This document shows positions 1-12,800 of a DNA stretch of 64,000 nt, one piece after another. The notes beneath the pieces are model-generated. The model saw nothing but the letters and a program-made list of their open reading frames with translations, was not told where the DNA came from and searched no databases. Origin of the DNA: Lineus longissimus (lineage: Eukaryota > Nemertea > Pilidiophora > Heteronemertea > Lineidae); assembly GCF_910592395.1 (NCBI RefSeq), contig NC_088309.1, positions 20,772,599 to 20,836,598 on the forward strand. The letters run 5' to 3'. The stretch's first letter is position 1; every line of letters starts with the position of its first letter. Made by a program: the position numbers and the translations under genes.

Positions 1-3000
1 ATTCTCAGAAGGTCATGAGTACCACTCTCGGAAGAATCACCGCTGTTCGGATTCTTACTGTGTCTATCTTATTCCACTAATTTAATGTCAACAATGCATG
101 CCAGTTTGTTGCAGCGTCTAAAAGTTGTCGATAATTACGATCCTAAGACAATCGTGACCGGACTTGTGGAGTTCACCCCGCTACAGCTTCAAACACAGAG
201 CTGGCTCTACCTCGCCCGATGGTTGGTCACTCGGGACGTCATTGCGAGCATAACGAAATTAGCAGATGGCTGCGGTAGAAAATGCGAAAGGTCTTTCCCG
301 GGGTATAACCGTTGTTGTGCATTCATGGCAGTCGCGGGAAATTTGCATATTTGCATTGGTGGCCATGTGCAGAGCAGTGTTAACAAAGTGTCTAGCTTCT
401 CAAGTTTTCTTATTTGTGAACTATGCCAATCAATTCAAGTATCGGCATAACTTTTTATCGTGAAGTGTTGTTCTGCTGTTGTAAGGAATGTCGCCCATTT
501 TATACGACCTAGTCCACCAAGGACTGGCGATGTCATCCGCACCATGGTACTGTCTATGAAGGAGTACGAAACGCATACTTTCGCCGATGCTCTTGAGATG
601 TAAAAGCCCAATGATTTTCCAGTTGGTCTCAGTGAAACGCTGATTGACTTTTCGAAGTGATTGGGTATTTTAGACGACTATCGCGATATGCCTATTTGAT
701 ACTGCAAGGGCAGGGCCAACATAACAAATTGGAATCTGCATTATACGTCATCGGCGTTAAGTTGATGTATGAAAATGTAAAAAGTAGGCTGAAACACTGG
801 TCGTGTGAAATCCTCTTTATTAATCATATATCACACTTCTGTGTGTCAATACTGGCCGAGTCATAGAACATGATATATAATACTTGTATCGGAGGCATTG
901 GTAGAGCATGCATGCATTATATCCACTGTCCATTAAACATGCACTGGTGGTATTGTCGCTAATGAATAATGTAAAAACCGTGTCTCAAATGGGACGTCAA
1001 AACGTGTGATACTAACAGTAGCATTGGCTTTTGAATTTCAATTAATATTTCTTTCACTTCATGATTTAGTGATTCATTAGCTCAGTGAGGATATAGTCAG
1101 TTTTTCTTGACCTAGCCATATTGTTGTGCTAATCAAGTCAAAAAACCTCCGAGTTAAAGAGAGAAAAGCACGGAATATGTTAGTGATCTTTTAATTCATG
1201 CATCTGGGCTGTGTACATGTAATAAGTACTATGAGTACAAGCTGCACCCGAACACAGTCAAATGATACACTGAGCTGTAGACGAGGCTAGTCCGTACAAC
1301 TTTCTGTTGTGTTGTGAAGTTACGTGTACGTGATAAATCACAGTTGATTAACTATGGGTGTTCAGGAGATTCTGTCGTGAAAGCTCGTATATGTAAAAAT
1401 ACTTCATACTCGGAGGAAAATCGACGTTCAGTAATCTGGCGATGTTTGCTTCAAATCTTCTGTTCGTCAGTCAATTTCAACGTTTTTATTTGTACATCGT
1501 TTTTCTGTTCAAGCGTTCATTTCCACATTCCAGCTGAATGGTTTGCATCGATAGTACGGATGCATCCCGAACCACAATCATGTTCATTGAAAGGTTGTGA
1601 AATTGTTTTTAGGTCGCGTTTGCATCGACTGCATTGCAAATTAGCGGAAAGATTCCTATGTTTTGATGAATTGGTCTGTCACGAACTTATCCTTAAAAAA
1701 CAGTAGACTGTGATGTTTTCACTGAATGTCATGAGGCCATAGCAACCATGCGTATGTTGCTGAATTTAATGACTACAGTAGTTATATGGTGGATAATTAC
1801 GACAATGAACTTCATTTCAGTGCGTTTCCGAAGATCTGCTAAAATATTTATAGTTGCGAGGAGAGTGTCACAATATTGGCAAATTATAGTGTGACCTTGA
1901 AGAAGACACGGTGTCGAAAAGCTAGTCTCAACAAAATACTATGTTGATCTACATAAAATGGTGTCATACTTCTTTCTGATATTGTTCATCTTGATCGACA
2001 CGGCATCTTCCTAGTCTCATATCAAATTTTAATGTTTAACATTTTATCATCACCTTTTGACTTCGGATTTTAGAACACTGGTAACCGGTAACCGTCACTC
2101 ATTGGTACGTGTACGTGTATTTACAATCATTGGTTACTTCTAGTTTAAACAATAATTTCAAAGCCCTTATAGTGCTCTTCTTAAAAGGCACTGACAGGGA
2201 ATTAGTGTTTTCTGATGAAAATGACTTATATAATGAAAATCTGCAGTAGAGCAATATTTTGATTTTCCGCCCTTTATCTTAACGTGATCGAACAATCAGT
2301 GGAAAATGAAACACGAGAGCCATGGGCTTGCAGTAATTTCTGTGGTGATTAAAGTTTCCTTCAAAAACATTAGCACGATCGTGCTAGCATACGATGTGGC
2401 GTGCTACCAGGTTCAAGCACGCCAGATGGACCGACATTTGTAGCCTGCATGAATTGGTAAACTGAAGATAATTTTGATGGCCTCTTTCTTGGCGTTTCTC
2501 GTTACACGTCAATATGCTACAAGTGACATACATTTTACAGTAAAGCTAGCACACGTAGGCGCGGCAATCCAAATTCTTCTGTTACACATAAAGATCTCGT
2601 CAAAAGCATAATCTATGGTCGTTGACAAGGCCAAACAATCCACTTAAGTTCCAGATCATAATTGGACTGTCTCCCAAATGCTCTAAGCCGCGGATTTATG
2701 GAAATGAAATGTCAAGAACAATTTACTCAAATATTGATATTCACCGTTCGACTCATTCAACCTATTTACCTTTGAAAACTGCAGCTCACCGTTAAATATT
2801 ACTTCATTACTTTGAAATGCATGTAATGCGTTTTTGATTAACACCGTATCAGGCCAAGTGTACAGGAGCGCACCCAACCAAAGTACGCGGCATTGCCCTT
2901 GATCTTCTCTCATCTCACTAACACAATTGACAAATCCGCTGCTCCATGATAATGATGATAATGATAACACAACTAAAGGTGTCCATGTCGGGTACATCAA

Positions 3001-6000
3001 TCATCTCAGTGGGTTACTTACTTGTCAGTGTTTACATGTACATGTCATGGATTGGCGACACAAATATTTAAATTGGTCTCAAATTAACTATTCAGAATTA
3101 AATTGGCTATTAATAAAGATGTCTCTGTTATTGAGCAAAGGTCAATTACATTAAATTTGTGCCGCATAATACTCGTAGATAAGTAATTGCTAATTGCGAT
3201 TTAATTTCATTTACTGCTAGCTAATTTTTGTTAATTTTCATTTGGTCTGGGTTTCGCCAATGACCTTATTGGGTTGTTAAAATGCCGAGTAAATCGTGGA
3301 ACCAAATTTTGATATCCGGGTCCGACCTGATATATCGGATTTCCATATACATGTACAATTATATTTGTCCACCTATAATGGGATATCCAGCTGCTCACTT
3401 TCGCAGTACATTAAGATCTACATGTAGCTATAGAAGAAGTTTTTGTCTATTTTCTTGCTAAGATTACGTCTCTTTTGGATTGGGCTCTCAGTAACTCAAC
3501 ACGTTGAACGACATCGCGTTCTTAACTCTTTTTGATGAAGACAATTGAACACGTTGTCACTTTCTCAACTGCTTAGGTTGTATGTAGCTAATTTAGAAAC
3601 TCCAAATATATTACAAGACTGCTACCAGATAACCAGCTGTGTTGGACACAAACGATTGCATTATCAGATTACTCAGCACTCGCCTTCTCTCTTTCCCAAT
3701 ATCTTTGGTCTTGCTAGTTTCGGACTTAACATACTATAACATCTGTCCAGCATAGTAGGAGAAACAGCCTACATTGTCGTCTCATTAGGCTCCTGGCAAA
3801 ACCCAATCAAAGGTAGCTGTGAGTGTCGTTAATTTACATAATGGGACCTGTCTCATGGTTAGTCCAACTTGAGATAATTGCTTTACCGATTGTTTCACCT
3901 CTCCAATTTGCAGAAGGAGCAGTTATTATGCATACAAATTTGCTGAAACTTGGTATTTATATTATTTGTATATCTGTCTACATAACGGCAATGCTGAAAG
4001 TTGGTATGTTAACGCATTAACGAATTGCGTCGGCCTTTAGGAATTCCGCCACAGGCAAATCTCGATCAACAATCGACATGAACTGCTCGTCAAAATGAAA
4101 CATGCATGCCATCAGACTCACTTGTACTGGTGAATGATTGGAGGTCGCAAACTGGGGCAGGACTACGTGATGTACACGATGTGTTACATATATGGCTTCT
4201 ATCTTTCGAGAAATGACGGCATTTTTTCTTCTGCCATGTTTTTTTAGTGAGAATTAAAACATAATCGCTCAATTTCTTTGAAAGCCAATATATAACAGTG
4301 AGGCAAATCTTCATGTCACTTGAGCCCACGCTACAAATGATCCGATCTCGACGGAACTGTTGGTGATCACGATGATAGTCAGCATCGATATTTTTTTTTA
4401 ATCTGGGGGGTTTTCCAACTAACTCATTGTAACTGGTATCACTAGACTCTACTTTAATCGATGACTCTACTGAATCTGAAATGTTATAGGATGCTTTCAT
4501 CAGGATATCGAATTTTAGTGCATTTCTCTATGTTTTGGTGAAGAATTTGTGTTAATGGACTTCCTGCAAAGCACCGGTATCGAAAAATGTCCATTGAGCC
4601 TGTTTATTCACAAATTCCGAGTGCATCACTTGTATAGGAATGGTTGAACGAATGACTGGAAAGCGTCTAAGTTGACAACGTGCTTTTACGCTGGGTACAA
4701 AATGTCCTTTCCAATAATGTAATTGACTGGAAGTCTTCCTAAACACAGCGATCAGGTGATTTGAAATGACTTCATCGGTGATGCAGAACGTCGTGTTACT
4801 GATTCACCGATTTAACCTTCCTGATATCGGCACGGGCTCTGGATATTCACACTATCAGACATATGTATACATGATGGGTGTTTTATCACGATTGACAACG
4901 AGGGCCAATTGTTAATTGGTTTCATGGCATATTTGCTAAGAGCTCCGATGTCTGTGATACATACATGTATTTATTACATGGTAGAGCTTTTCTGATGGTA
5001 GGGAAACTCCTGTGTCGCTGTACGGACGGCGAAAACAGCCGCGACGATTACGATCGCCTGACTTCTGTCCATCGGGAACTTAACAAGTAATATGTTTTAG
5101 TTAAAAGAAAAACAATCGATGAAAGCAAGAACCTTTAAGCTAATCAAAACGTTCAACACTTCCTGGACCCCACATGTATGAGGCGTTACGGTTTAGTGTT
5201 TTTCCGCCATTCCAGAGGTTTCTCAGGGAAATAAAGAACCCGTTGGGGTTTATCACAAATGCAAAAACCTTCCGGGGTCAATTCTCTAAAAGAAAGTCTT
5301 AGAGTGTGTCTTGTGGAAGAACGTACCCACTAGTCTACCAGTTGCTAAATGACAGCAATGCATTAACAGCTTACATTAAAAACACTTCATTACTGACAGT
5401 TTAACAGTTGTTGTCAGTTGGTGGCTAAAAGACCTAAGCCGCTGATAATTGCCTCAGTTGGATGGCGATTAAAAATATCAACTGTAGACATGAATGATAT
5501 GCAGTGCACACACGTTATCTGGTGTGCGTTGATAGAGGCCTACTAGTAGTGGTAACCTCCTTCTCGGGGTAGTTCTGGCTTTTCATGTAACTGGTAAGAA
5601 ACGTCCATCCCAAAACAACAACGACAATATCGACGCCCGCGACACTCTGCGGAGGTTGCTAACGTAATTGAACAACATGGACCCAGACCAATGAAACCAT
5701 TGGGTGTTCAAGTGTTCTCAAACCAATCTATTCTCAAAGCAAACCGTTGAAGAATTTTCAAGTCAATCGCCTAACGCAGTCGGTCAGCCCAATCAAATGC
5801 TTTAATGAAGACATTCTCAACAGGTGCCCACGTCAATGTATTCACTGATGCGAAGATGTTTTTTGAAATGTTAGACACGAAACACTTAGGGCTATTAAGA
5901 ACCAATTGGAGTGCAACATGAGGCAGGGGAGCAGATAACTGACGTGCCAGTTCTAGCTACCATATATACTGTAAGCCGTTAACATTTCGCAAACGCTTTA

Positions 6001-9000
6001 TTGTCGTAAATCTTCGCGAACAACCTCGATTTGCGAAATAAAAATTCGCGATCTTTTTTGTTTTTATTGTTTCGAAGCCAAGCGAAAATAATACGTAAAA
6101 ATTTCACAGTCAATAAACTTTAATTTCAACTCCTGTCAATCAAATCCGTTGCGCGTCAGATGCCATTTTGTTTGACGCCCTAGATAATTTTGAGAGTATA
6201 CCCCGATTCCACGAGGACGACACTGGACGTAAGCGTCGCACTACATGTTGGGCAATCTTCCAATGAGAGGACCAGCTGCCATTTGCTACCTCTTAAACCG
6301 GAAGAGACCAACCGGAGGGGGCCAAATGAACGCTAGTAAACTAAGCAACCATTACCAATGGCGAAGCTAGGAGATTGACTATCGAGATGGCGTATACAAA
6401 TCCTACCTCCGATGCATGCGGGTGGCGCGAATATTTTCCCACGCCAGGAGTTGTGCGCGCTAAATATAACAATTAACCTCTTTTTTACTCTCAGAGTTGA
6501 AATGAAATTGGAAAAACGTCAAACACTTTCAGAAAAAATCTTCCTAATGAAACAGGAGAAGAACAAACGTATTGAAGTGAAAATCCGCTTATAAGTTATA
6601 CTCCTTTCAAGCCGACTCCACGCCTAATTACAACCTAGGACCTGGGTAATTAAGTAAAACAACTCTCTCGCTATGCTCAATTGGCGTCGGCAGTGTACCT
6701 GGTCGACCGAAACACAATCCTCATACGTCTGAGATCAGATGGATATCCCCAACACCTATATTTTCGTATTTTCGGAACATGACTTATCTGCAGCCAACCG
6801 TTAATTAGTATTCCAGTTGTGATCTCCTGCATTCTCATAAACTACTCTTCAAATTAATCTCTCAACTTTGCACCTGGTCTGTTTTGAATATCTTGTCAGG
6901 ATGAATGGGTCTACCAGTATTATGAACAAAGTGCCGCATCATTTATAGAACACTGTCACCACGCTAGAGAATCAGAATCCTTGGCTTCCTAGCATCTCGT
7001 TCTCCTGATTTCCGAGTCCCTCCATCGCTTTTTGGCAAGAACTACCCTCTCTCGATATATGTAATCTTTTTGATATACGGTCTTTGCATTCGAGGCAAGG
7101 CTGGGTTTACTGCTGACCGCGTTGGAAGCACCATTGGTAGCTGCTATGCTTAGATGGCAAAAAAGCGAGAAGACCGAAACAGAAATTGAGCAAACATTAT
7201 CAAAAGTTGTTTTACTTACTGCCACCTACTGGATGAAGGTTTTAATGTGACACTTGGACCAGGAGTTCCCAATGACTCCTAGATCCGAATGAACATGTAA
7301 ATAAGAACTGAAATTGATCTTTAAAACAAGGGGCGGTTTTCTCCTAGACGCGTGATAGTGAGACTCCGAACTCAGGAATACGAGATGCTCGGAGCTTTGA
7401 CTTGTTTCGCATTGCTCGGTACTCAGGCTTTTGATTCTCCGCGGCTGCCACGGTACAAATCAATTACTCGCATATACTTCACATTTTATTTTCTTCTTCT
7501 ACATTCATTTCTTTCTTTTTTTCGTCTTCTTCTCCACCATGTCTAAATATTTTTGGTCTGTCTCAGTGCTTTTACAGTTAGTCCCGAAAAAAAGCTTACA
7601 GGTGCATAGGTGTATTTCTCAATCATGCCTCCATTAAATCGAGTGTTCGGCGAGTTGAACATCAAAATAACCACCAGACCACCAGCGGCTGAACAACCTG
7701 AGTGGATGAGTTTGGTTCTGAACTTACAGCTAACACTTCTTGATTGTGATGCTGAAAGGAAGTATTTAGTTTCACCCACTCATGCGTAGATTTTTTAGAT
7801 GCACGCCAGACAGTCAGCCCGTTTTTGCAATGACGTCAGCTGCCGAGAGAGTTCCGCCACAGAGCCACAGAGCCTTGTGGTCAGGGTGTGGTGTCTCTTG
7901 TCCACGATTCCTATCTATTCTTCACTGGAGAGGGAGGTCAAAGCACATGAGCTGAAATAGAGTGTGGTCGCAAGCTCCACCTTCACAACGAGCAGCTTCT
8001 CGTAAGCCTAGCTGCAAATAACCCCCACATTCAAACACCAAGTTACCAAATGCAAGTATTCTGTTTGCCTTTGGTGCTGTTCTGCTAATTACAAGGATGG
8101 CTTGTAGTTAGCCACTTCCAGAGGCAATTAAGGCTATTATCTGGATGCCCGCCTGGTCTTACACCTTCATCTTGGAGTCAATACACTGTAGAAGTTAAGG
8201 GCATAAGACGAGCTGGAATATGGGTCCGATCATGCAGGCGGCTTTTCTATTAGGGTAACTGTCGTTGTCAGGAATGTGCCCTTTAAGAACAAGCATACTG
8301 AAGAGATAATCCACCTTGTCCTTCACAAAAACTAGCATTGACCCTTGATAAGAGCGTGGCCATAAATGACATCCTTGGTCCCTTTGTAAAGCCGATACCA
8401 CTATTCAGTTAGGGACAAGTTCACGATCTGACTGTCAAGATGGGCTTTCTTGGCGGCCAGATACGTTGAAACTGTCCCAGTGCATGTCTGGTTTCTACAA
8501 CTCATAGATTGGAAGGCGATCTGCGGTGACGATTTGCAATCAGTTCTTCGAGAGGTTCGAGTGTGTTGCTGGCAGCACTTGTTGTGAATTGATAACACAA
8601 TATGCGGCAAATGTTTACTGTGGGCTTTTGACTACTAAATCACGAGTCGACGTGACCGCGATACTGCATGTGAGATTATTGCCCGGAATCTTGTAATCCC
8701 GTCTCTTTCTGCATTTGACATCTCTTTGGCGTGTTTCCAACCAATTGTACTGTTCGAGGCTGGACCATTGTTTTCCTCATAGGCTTAAGATCTCCAATAA
8801 AAACGGCAAAATACTTGCTTCACCATCAAATCATGAAATGGCACCTAGTGCATATCCCAAAGTGACAATACTGAGATAAATTACGTAAACTGCACTTGAT
8901 CTCATGGCTTTAGTTGCCTCATTGGGACACTATGTTGACTAGGGGCCAGATCATTTAGATAACCACGATCAATTATCTTGCGAATACGTTGATATGTGAT

Positions 9001-9893
9001 ACTGCTGCTTAGCTGCCATCCTGCATGGCAGCAGTTGTTTTTGATATACTCTGCCCCTCGATATCTTTGTATACGACATAGGAGTAAAAAAAACAGTCTG
9101 ATCTTTCCTGTATGCTATGTTGTTTCACGCTTGGTCGAGTCCCATTTGATACTTGATATTTGTGACTTTATTTTTTTCTTTACGACTTGTCTCGTCAACT
9201 AACCTGTTATTTGTCACAAGTGAGTGAGACCATTGAACCAGCTCTGTTTTTTTTAACAATCGCAACTCTGTCGATGTGTACTCCTATGGTTCAACAATTT
9301 TGATTTGAAAACGTTAATAATGATAGATAAATATGTACTGAATAAAAATGTCAACAATGCCGCTGAATATAAGATTGATTAGATGTACACATTTCCATTA
9401 AAGCGAAAGTTTAGAGAATAAGCTTGCATTAAAACTGCATAACGGCAATGTTTATTCATATTACCTGAACAACACGAAAATACACTGAACACGATATGCG
9501 TTGGCCTTTAACCACTGGACCGCTACTCCGAAATGTACTCAATATCGGGATGTATTTTCCCGGCTCGTAAAATGACTAGCACTATAGGACTGAGCAAGCA
9601 TGCTAGCTAGCGATATTCAACATAATAAATTGCAATTTCCACATGATGTGGTCATTCAAAAAGTGCCATCTGAGTGAATTGTGGGGTGAGTCGCCGCTTC
9701 CACTCGGATGCGTAGATTTCCTCTCTTGTTGGGTGTGTCATTAATTATTCATCAGCAATCGGCAAGGGCTTTGTTTTCATTCAACAGTAAATGCATGCTA
9801 TTTCGACTAGATGGATGGGCTACAATTACCTGACATCCGAATACTGCACGCGAACATGTATGTTCATGCCAGGCCACATTTTTCTCCTTGCAG
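1..9893. other. No supported gene; upstream flank or long 5' introns of the collagen-olfactomedin gene
   Basis: Only short open frames occur here. The longest are at 85-450 and 1314-1706 on the plus strand and 4090-4500 on the minus strand. None shows a recognisable domain together with convincing splice sites. The downstream colmedin-like gene lacks its start codon and membrane-anchor exon, so some of this DNA may be intron or may contain a 5' exon I could not recognise. A TTCGCGAA-rich repeat fragment lies near 5967-6052, and TACATGTA words are scattered through the stretch. Confidence 0.5.
5967..6052. repeat. TTCGCGAA-rich dispersed repeat fragment
   Basis: The stretch opens with TACTGTAAGCCGTTAA and continues with several TTCGC, TTCGCGAA and TTTGCGAAAT words in both orientations. 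Similar words recur at about 12651-12830, where an opening TTACTGTTAACCGCC is followed by TTTTCGCGAAAATTTT, and at about 49317-49400. A lone TACTGTAAACCGTC lies near 42249. I read these as decayed copies of one dispersed element. Element boundaries are not resolved. Confidence 0.4.
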
Positions 9894-12800
9894 ACACATG
9901 CCCTCCTAACATATTGCAAATCAGCACAAGAATTCTGTGGTACGTCAGGTCCACAGGGGCCTCAAGGACCGCCAGGTAAGAATGGTGATGGGAAATGTAC
10001 ATCATTTGATTAATCCGTCAGAAGTCAATAGAGCCGGACATTTTCTTCGGGGGGGGACATGTTCTTATTCTACACCGGGTTAGTTTCAACAGCGACGCTT
10101 TGCTTATTCCAATTTAATACCGGTGTGACAGCGGATATAGTCCCCCTGGAGTCATAGTCCGGTAGCATTGTATTTGACCAATTAAGCAGCTTGATCTATT
10201 GTACCGCTAACCCTAACCAAAACATTTAGCAATGCGGGCTATTGTTACACGGACTATCAGCCCTAGGACTACTATCCCCGCCACACTGGGGTGTATATGT
10301 AATCGAAACTGATGTGTGTACAACCTAGGATTTTAATCAACAAAATAATTTGCTCTTTGCATGTCACTGGAGAGGAAAACTACTCATTCGACAACTGATT
10401 ATTGGGCAAACCTCGGAGAATTCCAGCTTTGATGAATGAAATATTCAGTCTTCCCTCGTATCATCTTTCTTTAATCAACTTTCAGGTTTAACTGGTGAAA
10501 AGGGAGAAAGTGGTAAGACCCCATAATATCCCTGGTTGATTCTTGTTTCTTCATGTAAATGTCATTTCTTATAATCATGACACTGACATTGAGGAAATGA
10601 TATAGATGTATATACATTGAAATAAGCGGTAATGTAAATGAAGTATGAGTGATATGAATGTGAGTTAAAGGGAGACTACAGCAATGAGCCAAGAGGGCCG
10701 GTGTGACAGCGGATATAGTCCCCCTGGAGTCATAGTCCGGTAGCATTGTATTTGATCAATTAAGCAGCATGATCTATTGTACCGCTAACCCTAACCAAAA
10801 CATTTAGCAATGCGGGCTATTGTTACACGGGCTATCAGCCCTAGGACTACTATCCCTTGCACACCGGATTCCGTTTCTCTAACAGGCTATGACTTGTCCT
10901 TTCAGGGTTTCCTGGTTTACCCGGTGATAGAGGCGATCGAGGTGAAACGGGTAAGATGCTCTAGTTTCCATCTGTCTAAGACCGTTTCAATACTACAAAA
11001 TCGGCACTATAAGGCCGAAACATGGCTTAATGACCATCGGACAACCTCATGTCGTAATACCATTCTCTACACAATGGATTTCGAAAGGGCATCTCTCTCC
11101 AGTATCAGTATTAATATTTCAAAAAGGGCGTCGAAGATCGGTCAAAGTAGAGTATATTATATTCATAATGCAGACAATACGATATAAAAAACTTAAACCA
11201 TAGTTGGCTGATGGTTGCCTTTGAAAGAAAACTCGTCACTTTTACGAACAATGACAAGAGAATACTGAGGATGCTGTCAACTTGAGACTTTTTTTAAAAA
11301 TCCAACATTTCGCCTCAAGTAGTATAATTTAATGTACACCATGCAGCAACTATATCTGCTTATGCATGTACATGTAATTCTATTGACCAATCTGAAAAGT
11401 ACATGTACATGTAGCATACGTTATCACCTTACTGTGCAGATAAATACTTGATGTCATTTCAAAGATGTCGAAATCGGGAAAGCGGTTTATCTTCTACTTA
11501 TCACGTCTGGCCCGGGTATATCAGAACGTAGCCTTATACGCAATCCCCTTGAATTACGGCAGGTTGGATAGAGCGTCACACGGCTCGGATTCCCAAAGAA
11601 GGATGGAATTACCACATCGAATGAGAAACAACTAAAGCTGATTTATTTAACCCATTAAGAACTAGAGTCATTACTTCCACGAAAGCAGAACTTAGAAATT
11701 GCCAACGTAGTTGAAGTTATATACATTGACCTTTGTCAATTCTTTGTTGAATGATACATTAGTGAAAATGAGACCGCGAAAAGATTTTAAACAAATTTAA
11801 TTATCTTTCTGCAGGAATTACTGGGAATACCGGTCTTCCAGGTCTGCCAGGTCCAGTCGGTGATACGGGTAGGTATGGATTCATATCTCTCATCTTGTTT
11901 ACGAACCACTAAACTAAGCAAACGAGCGATTTGAATCGCTATGACCTGCGACCATGACTGCATGCGACAAAAATTTCTCGTTTGCAGTGGTCATCGCAGG
12001 TGCCAGAGTCTATACTCGGTGATCAATGCGACCTGCGACGGGTGTCGAACCCAGCGATTACTGTTGTTGCAACCGCTGATGAAAGATTTTTGTCGCACTG
12101 TGCATATAATAGCAGGTCCCAGAGACAAAAATCGCTAATTTGCGCGGCACTTAGCGTTAAATGTAGCCTACTACAGCAACTGCTGATATAACAACATTGA
12201 TGACAATTCTGCAATCAAATCATTAATGATTGGAGATGGACGGAAAAGCACGGTTTATACATGTAGCTTTCCACTTAACGTCGTATTAAAGGCATTTTTC
12301 GAGTTTTTCTCTTCAATTTTTTATTCAGTTTTTGAAGTTACTAATTTTTAGGGCAGCCTGGTGACCCGGGCAAGGTAGGCCCCAGAGGCAAGAAGGGTGA
12401 GGTCGGCCCAATTGGACTGGAAGGACGTATTGGAATGCCTGGCGTGGAAGGAAAGCCCGGTATTCCTGGAAAAGAGGGTCAAAAAGGTAACTTGAAAAAT
12501 GAGCACCTTTGTCTGCTTTCACTCCATATGACACATGTATCATCTTCTAAATGAGTGTAGTTGAGGTTTTTCCATAACATCATCTCGTGAGATTTCAAGT
12601 CATGCTTGCAATAATCATTGCATTCATTGGAGTTAATCCGGCCTGCTATTTACTGTTAACCGCCATATTTTTGTAGTCTTCGGAAAGAACCTCCGCCGGG
12701 AGAAAAGAAAAGTCGCGAAAGAGTGTGTCTTGCTCGGAGACTATCGTACTAAAAGAATTTTGTAACTTGTCAAAGAAGATCATGAAGATTGTATTTTTCC

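Noticed and set aside
85-450. 121-codon open frame near the window start
   Set aside because: No recognisable domain, no supporting splice sites, and a composition typical of random frame.
1314-1706. 130-codon Cys/Phe-rich open frame
   Set aside because: No family resemblance; irregular Cys spacing and no signal peptide or splice context.
4090-4500. 136-codon minus-strand open frame
   Set aside because: Long for the region, but no recognisable motif and no adjoining exon.
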